This document shows positions 28,705-33,005 of a stretch of 33,005 nucleotides of DNA, one piece after another (the stretch's first letter is position 1; each line of letters begins with the position of its first letter). The DNA lies in contig JANQEF010000166.1 of assembly GCA_028278465.1 (NCBI GenBank), positions 1 to 33,005 on the forward strand, read 5' to 3'. The notes beneath the pieces are model-generated. The model saw nothing but the letters and a program-made list of their open reading frames with translations. It ran no database searches and was not told the origin of the DNA. The translations under genes and the position numbers were made by a program. This stretch comes from Dehalococcoidia bacterium. Its GTDB lineage: Bacteria; Chloroflexota; Dehalococcoidia; Lucifugimonadales; Lucifugimonadaceae.

Positions 28705-29661
28705 ATGCAAACCTCAGCGAGCGAAACTCCTGCTCTTCCCGGTCCAACGCTTGCGTCCCCACCCGGATCGCCTGAACAGATCGCAGAGGCGTTCGATCTC
28801 TGCGAACGGCTCGCCAAGACCCACTACGAGAACTTCTCCGTCGGCACACGGTTGATTCCACGCGAGCTGCGTAAGCACTTCTACTCGGTCTACGCGTTTT
28901 GCCGGGGCGTCGACGACCTGGGTGACGAGGCGGACGGCAACCGGCTGGCGCTTCTAGACGAATGGGAAAAGCAGCTCGATCTCTGCTACAAAGGCTCCCC
29001 AACTCACCCGTATTTCATCGCCCTCAGGCAGACGATCGGACAGTTCTCGATACCGCGGGAGCCGTTTGAGAAGCTCATCGAAGCCAACAGGCGTGACCAG
29101 ACCGTTCTGCGGCATCCGGACTACGAAGAGCTACTCGACTACTGCGATCACTCGGCCAATCCGGTCGGACACCTGGTGCTCTACATCTTCGGACACCGGG
29201 AGCCAGAGCTTCACTCGCTCGCGGATAGCACCTGCACCGCTTTGCAGCTGGCCAACTTCTGGCAGGACGTCGAGCGCGATTACCGGATTGGCAGAATCTA
29301 CATCCCCGAGGAGGACATGAAGCGGTTCGGAGTCTCGGAGGAGACGATCCGTGAGCGCGCGGCGACGCCGGAGTTCAAGAAACTGATGCGGTTCGAGATA
29401 GACCGCACCAGGGAGCTGTTCATCGAGGGCTACGAACTGGTCCGCCACGTTAGAGGGCAGGCGCGGATCGATCTCGCCCTTTTCACGGCCGGAGGGCTGA
29501 CGGTGCTCCGGGAGATCGAGAAGCTGGACTATGATGTTCTATCGAAACGGCCGGAGGTCTCGAAGTTCGCGAAGATACGGCTGCTGATATCGGCGTATGT
29601 TCGTTCAAGGCTTCGGCTTGAGCCACTTCCGGCCCGGCTCTTCAGGCCAGCCAACAGGTGA
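28705..29661 (+). CDS. hpnC: Squalene/phytoene synthase family, HpnC-like
   Basis: THYENFSVGTRLIPRELRKHFYSVYAFCRGVDDLGDEAD...QLANFWQDVERDYRIGRIYIPEED; likely start ATG at 28705. Confidence 0.88.
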   Translation: MQTSASETPALPGPTLASPPGSPEQIAEAFDLCERLAKTHYENFSVGTRLIPRELRKHFYSVYAFCRGVDDLGDEADGNRLALLDEWEKQLDLCYKGSPTHPYFIALRQTIGQFSIPREPFEKLIEANRRDQTVLRHPDYEELLDYCDHSANPVGHLVLYIFGHREPELHSLADSTCTALQLANFWQDVERDYRIGRIYIPEEDMKRFGVSEETIRERAATPEFKKLMRFEIDRTRELFIEGYELVRHVRGQARIDLALFTAGGLTVLREIEKLDYDVLSKRPEVSKFAKIRLLISAYVRSRLRLEPLPARLFRPANR

Positions 29662-29697
29662 GCTCGCACACAGGGCTCACAGATTCGGAACCATCGT

Positions 29698-30600
29698 TTG
29701 ACCGTCACGGCAGAAAAGACGCAGGCCGAGGTGGCGCAGCGCGACCTCGACGAGGCCTACGAGGCATGCGCCCAGATCACGCGTGACGCCTCGACCAACT
29801 TCTACTACGCCTTCCTCACGCTTCCGAAAGACCAGCGCCGGGCGATCTACGCGACCTACGCCTTCTGCCGACTCTGTGACGACATAGTCGACGAGCCCGA
29901 TCGAGACGATCCGGCGACCGAACTGGCGCAGGTGCGCGTCAGGCTGGGCGAGGCTTACGAAGGTGACGAGTCAGGACCGATCTGGACCGCGCTTGCTGAC
30001 TCACAGAGGCGGTTCGGCATCGGAAAGGACCACTACGCGGCGGTGATAGACGGCTGCGAGATGGACCTTACCCGTTCGCGGTACGAGACGTTCGACGACC
30101 TTGTCGAGTACTGCAAGAAGGTCGCCAGCGCCGTCGGCCTCGTCTGCATCGAGGTCTGCGGCTATGAGGACCAGGACGCTGTTCAGCACGCAGTCGACCT
30201 CGGCATCGCCATGCAGCTGACAAACGTGACTCGTGACGTTGCCGAGGATGCCGCCAACGGCCGAATCTATCTGCCGCAAGAGGAGCTGAGCCGCTTCGGA
30301 TACACGGAGGAAGAGCTGCTCGCCGGCAAGGTGAACGGCAGCTTCCGCGAGCTGGTCAGGTTCCAGGTCAGCCGGGCTCGAGAGTACTTCGAGCGTGGGA
30401 ACAGGCTGTTCCCGCTGCTGGACCGGCGATCAAGGGCATGTCCGCAGGCGATGGCCGAGGTCTACATGGGCATTCTCGACAAGATCGAAGATGCAGACTT
30501 CGATGTGATGTCCAGCCGAATCAGGCTGAGCAAGCGGACGAAGTTCACGCTTGCGGCCCGGCTCTGGCTCAGAAGCCGCCTGCGATTCCTGCCGTTCTAA
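29698..30600 (+). CDS. hpnD: Presqualene diphosphate synthase-like, HpnD
   Basis: STNFYYAFLTLPKDQRRAIYATYAFCRLCDDIVDEPD...QLTNVTRDVAEDAANGRIYLPQEEL; second squalene/phytoene synthase paralogue in the operon. Confidence 0.9.
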   Translation: MTVTAEKTQAEVAQRDLDEAYEACAQITRDASTNFYYAFLTLPKDQRRAIYATYAFCRLCDDIVDEPDRDDPATELAQVRVRLGEAYEGDESGPIWTALADSQRRFGIGKDHYAAVIDGCEMDLTRSRYETFDDLVEYCKKVASAVGLVCIEVCGYEDQDAVQHAVDLGIAMQLTNVTRDVAEDAANGRIYLPQEELSRFGYTEEELLAGKVNGSFRELVRFQVSRAREYFERGNRLFPLLDRRSRACPQAMAEVYMGILDKIEDADFDVMSSRIRLSKRTKFTLAARLWLRSRLRFLPF

Positions 30601-30639
30601 CCCGTTCTCGTCGAGACACCCCGGATAGGACCCCAGGCC

Positions 30640-32016
30640 ATGAGCACTCCAGGAGCCGGACGAGTCGTCATCGTCGGTGGCGGGCTGGCCGGCCTCGCCG
30701 CAGGTGTCGCGCTCTCAGACAAAGGCTTCCCGGTAACGCTGCTCGAAAAACGGCCCTTCCTGGGAGGCCGAGCATTCTCATTCACAGATCCGGAGACCGG
30801 CGTCGAGGTGGACAACGGCCAGCACGTGTTCGTGGGCGCCTGCTCAAGCTATATGCAGTTCCTCCATGACATCGGCGCGTGGGACAACGTGCGCATGCCG
30901 GACCGGCTGGCGGCCCGGGTGATCCGCAACGGCAAGTCCGCGTGGCTCCGAGCGTCTTCGTGGATACCTGGCTCGGCGGCGAACCTTCCGGCGCTACTCG
31001 GATACGGTCATGTCTCGTGGCGCGGGAGGCTGCGGCTCCTGTACGGCATGATGAGAATCCGCTTCACGAAGCGAAGGTCAGGTGGTCCGCTGGAGGACGA
31101 GACGTTCGATAGCTGGCTGCGCAGACATGGCCAGAACGACGAAACGATCTCTCGCTTCTGGAACCTGATCGTCCTGCCCGCGCTGAATGACGACATCACG
31201 GCGGTGAGCGCTGACGCTGGCCTGATGCTATTCCAGACGGCGCTGCTCGGCGTCCCAAACAAGGCAGCTATCGGCTACCCGGTAGTCGGTCTTTCCAGGC
31301 TCGCAGGCGACGCGGCTCAGCGCTACATCGCCGACCGGGGCGGCCAGGTCCGACTTTCCGCTGATGTGGCGAAGGTCTGTGTTGACGGCGACCGTGCTTC
31401 CGGCGTCGAACTCGCTTCGGGTGAGCGGATCGACGGGGACTCCGTCGTTGTCGCTCTACCAGCGGCGGAAGCTCACGAACTGGTCGGTGACAGCACGAGC
31501 GACGGCTTCTTCACTCCTGCCGACCAGATCGAGACGGCGCCGATAGTCGGCGTCCACATCTGGTATGACCGCGAGGTGCTGGAAGACCTCTTCGTGGCGG
31601 TGCTCGAAAGCCCTCTGCAGTGGGTGTTCAACGTGACACGGATGCATGAACGGGAAGTGGACGCCGAAGATACAGGACAACACATCGCTATCTCTCTCAG
31701 CGGCGCGTGGCAGTGGAAGGACATGAGCAAGTCCGAGCTGAGAGAGATATTCGTGGGAGAGATGGCGCGAGTCTTTCCAAAAGCGTCGGAGGCGAACGTG
31801 ACCCGGTTCATCACCGTAAAGATGCTGGACGCGACGTTCCGCGTGGTTCCGGGCGCTGAGAAGCACCGTCTTCCGCAGGAGACGCCGGTCGACGGCCTGT
31901 TCCTGGCGGGCGACTGGACCCGCACAGGATGGCCCTCAACCATGGAGAGCGCGGTGCGCAGCGGCAATCTCGCCGCCGATGCGGTCGCCAGGCGGCTGTC
32001 CAATGATGGCGGCTAA
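30640..32016 (+). CDS. hpnE: Squalene-associated FAD-dependent desaturase HpnE
   Basis: RVVIVGGGLAGLAAGVALSDKGFPVTLLEKRPFLGGRAFSF...DNGQHVFVGACSSYMQFL...FLAGDWTRTGWPSTMESAVRSGNLAADAV. Confidence 0.93.
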   Translation: MSTPGAGRVVIVGGGLAGLAAGVALSDKGFPVTLLEKRPFLGGRAFSFTDPETGVEVDNGQHVFVGACSSYMQFLHDIGAWDNVRMPDRLAARVIRNGKSAWLRASSWIPGSAANLPALLGYGHVSWRGRLRLLYGMMRIRFTKRRSGGPLEDETFDSWLRRHGQNDETISRFWNLIVLPALNDDITAVSADAGLMLFQTALLGVPNKAAIGYPVVGLSRLAGDAAQRYIADRGGQVRLSADVAKVCVDGDRASGVELASGERIDGDSVVVALPAAEAHELVGDSTSDGFFTPADQIETAPIVGVHIWYDREVLEDLFVAVLESPLQWVFNVTRMHEREVDAEDTGQHIAISLSGAWQWKDMSKSELREIFVGEMARVFPKASEANVTRFITVKMLDATFRVVPGAEKHRLPQETPVDGLFLAGDWTRTGWPSTMESAVRSGNLAADAVARRLSNDGG

Positions 32017-32034
32017 GGCGCATACTCTGTCGCT

Positions 32035-33005
32035 ATGCGCGCTCTGATCCTGGCACCGTTCGCCGAACAGGCCCTCCACGACCTGAACTCAGCCGGCATC
32101 GAAACGGTCGACGAAAGCTGGCTGGAGTCCGGCGAGCTTCAAGACCCCGAACAGCTGGGCAAGAGACTCCACGAAGAGCGATTCGACGCGGTCGTCGTAG
32201 AGGCCGATTTCCTGTTCGAGGAGACGTTCGATGCCGCGCCGGGACTAAAAGTCGCCGGAATCTGCCGGTCTGCGACGAACCAGATCGACGTCGAAGCGGC
32301 AACCGAGCGGGAAGTTGTTGTTATCAACACTCCGGGCCGCAACGCCAACGCGGTTGCGGAACTGACGATCGCGCTGATGCTGGCTGCGGCGCGCAGAGTG
32401 GCAGAGGCGGATCGCTACGTGAGGGGCCGGAAGTGGGACTCGCCTACCGCTCCGTACAGCGAGCTACGCGGGACCGAGCTAGGTGGCAAGATCGTCGGGA
32501 TCATCGGGCTGGGCGCGATCGGCCGCCGAGTAGCCGAGCTGTGCAACGCCTTCGGCATGAACGTACTCGGCAACGATCCCTTTGTGACACCAGCGCAGGC
32601 GAACGGCTTCAACGTGACATGGACCGAGCTCGACTTCCTGCTGGAGGCGGCCGACTTCGTGACCCTTCACGCGCCTGTCGCTGACGACGGCTCTGCCCTG
32701 CTGACCCGTGAACGCATCGGCCGTATGAAACCCGGCGCGATCCTGGTCAATACCGCCGCTGCGGAACTGGTAGACGACTCCGCCCTGGCCGAAGCCCTGG
32801 AGAGCGGCCGAATGGGCGGAGCCGGCATAGACATCTTCCCCGGCCATCCTATCGATCCGAACTACCCGCTCCTCGATATGCCGAACGTGGTTCTGACGCC
32901 TCACATCGGCGGCGCCCACTCGCTGTCATGCCCGGACTTGATCCGGGCATCCATCGAGCCAGCGGCACCATGGATTGCCGGGTCAAGCCCGGCAATGACA
33001 GCCTT
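32035..33005 (+). CDS. D-isomer-specific 2-hydroxyacid dehydrogenase (SerA-like), open at window end
   Basis: Manual reading of frame 1 from ATG 32035: MRALILAPFAEQALHDLNSAGIET...NTPGRNANAVAELTIALML...GGKIVGIIGLGAIGRRVAELC...VLTPHIGGAHS; no stop before the window edge, so absent from the ORF track. Confidence 0.9.
   Translation, partial: MRALILAPFAEQALHDLNSAGIETVDESWLESGELQDPEQLGKRLHEERFDAVVVEADFLFEETFDAAPGLKVAGICRSATNQIDVEAATEREVVVINTPGRNANAVAELTIALMLAAARRVAEADRYVRGRKWDSPTAPYSELRGTELGGKIVGIIGLGAIGRRVAELCNAFGMNVLGNDPFVTPAQANGFNVTWTELDFLLEAADFVTLHAPVADDGSALLTRERIGRMKPGAILVNTAAAELVDDSALAEALESGRMGGAGIDIFPGHPIDPNYPLLDMPNVVLTPHIGGAHSLSCPDLIRASIEPAAPWIAGSSPAMTA
32924..33000. repeat. Nested palindromic (REP/RPE-like) repeat element
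   Basis: 30-nt arms TGTCATGCCCGGACTTGATCCGGGCATCCA and TGGATTGCCGGGTCAAGCCCGGCAATGACA are imperfect inverted repeats (24/30). Each arm is itself a hairpin: GCCCGGA-CTTGA-TCCGGGC and TTGCCGGG-TCAAG-CCCGGCAA. Confidence 0.85.

Noticed and set aside
28705-30600. Two adjacent squalene/phytoene synthase genes considered as a recent duplication
   Set aside because: They differ substantially and match the established HpnC + HpnD pair that with HpnE makes squalene.

Overview
Dense, GC-rich bacterial chromosome segment; gene content and style suggest a Chloroflexota-like lineage, but that is inference. About 28 protein-coding genes are supported. Left to right: 3' part of an enolase-superfamily gene (cut by the window start), NAD-dependent epimerase, single-domain response regulator, orphan family-5 solute-binding lipoprotein, complete minus-strand SUF operon (sufB-sufC-sufD-Rieske ferredoxin-sufS-sufU), protein-L-isoaspartate methyltransferase, gatB, secG, a minus-strand set (two tandem VTT/DedA-like membrane proteins, fused ispDF, cysS), a heat-shock island (dnaJ-hspR-clpC/B divergent from hsp20), and a hopanoid operon (polyprenyl synthetase, hpnH, hpnG-like, hpnA, shc, an embedded YjbQ/UPF0047 gene, hpnC, hpnD, hpnE). 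A 2-hydroxyacid dehydrogenase runs off the right edge. Non-coding highlights: a 25-bp IscR/Rrf2 type-1-like operator placed just downstream of a good sigma70 promoter at sufB; a nested palindromic repeat that supplies the last visible codons of the edge dehydrogenase; a drop in third-position GC in the 3' third of shc and the start of the next gene; a palindrome-rich dnaJ/hsp20 divergent promoter region; and a bulged hairpin in a ~550-bp intergenic region. I saw no tRNA, rRNA, CRISPR array or transposase.
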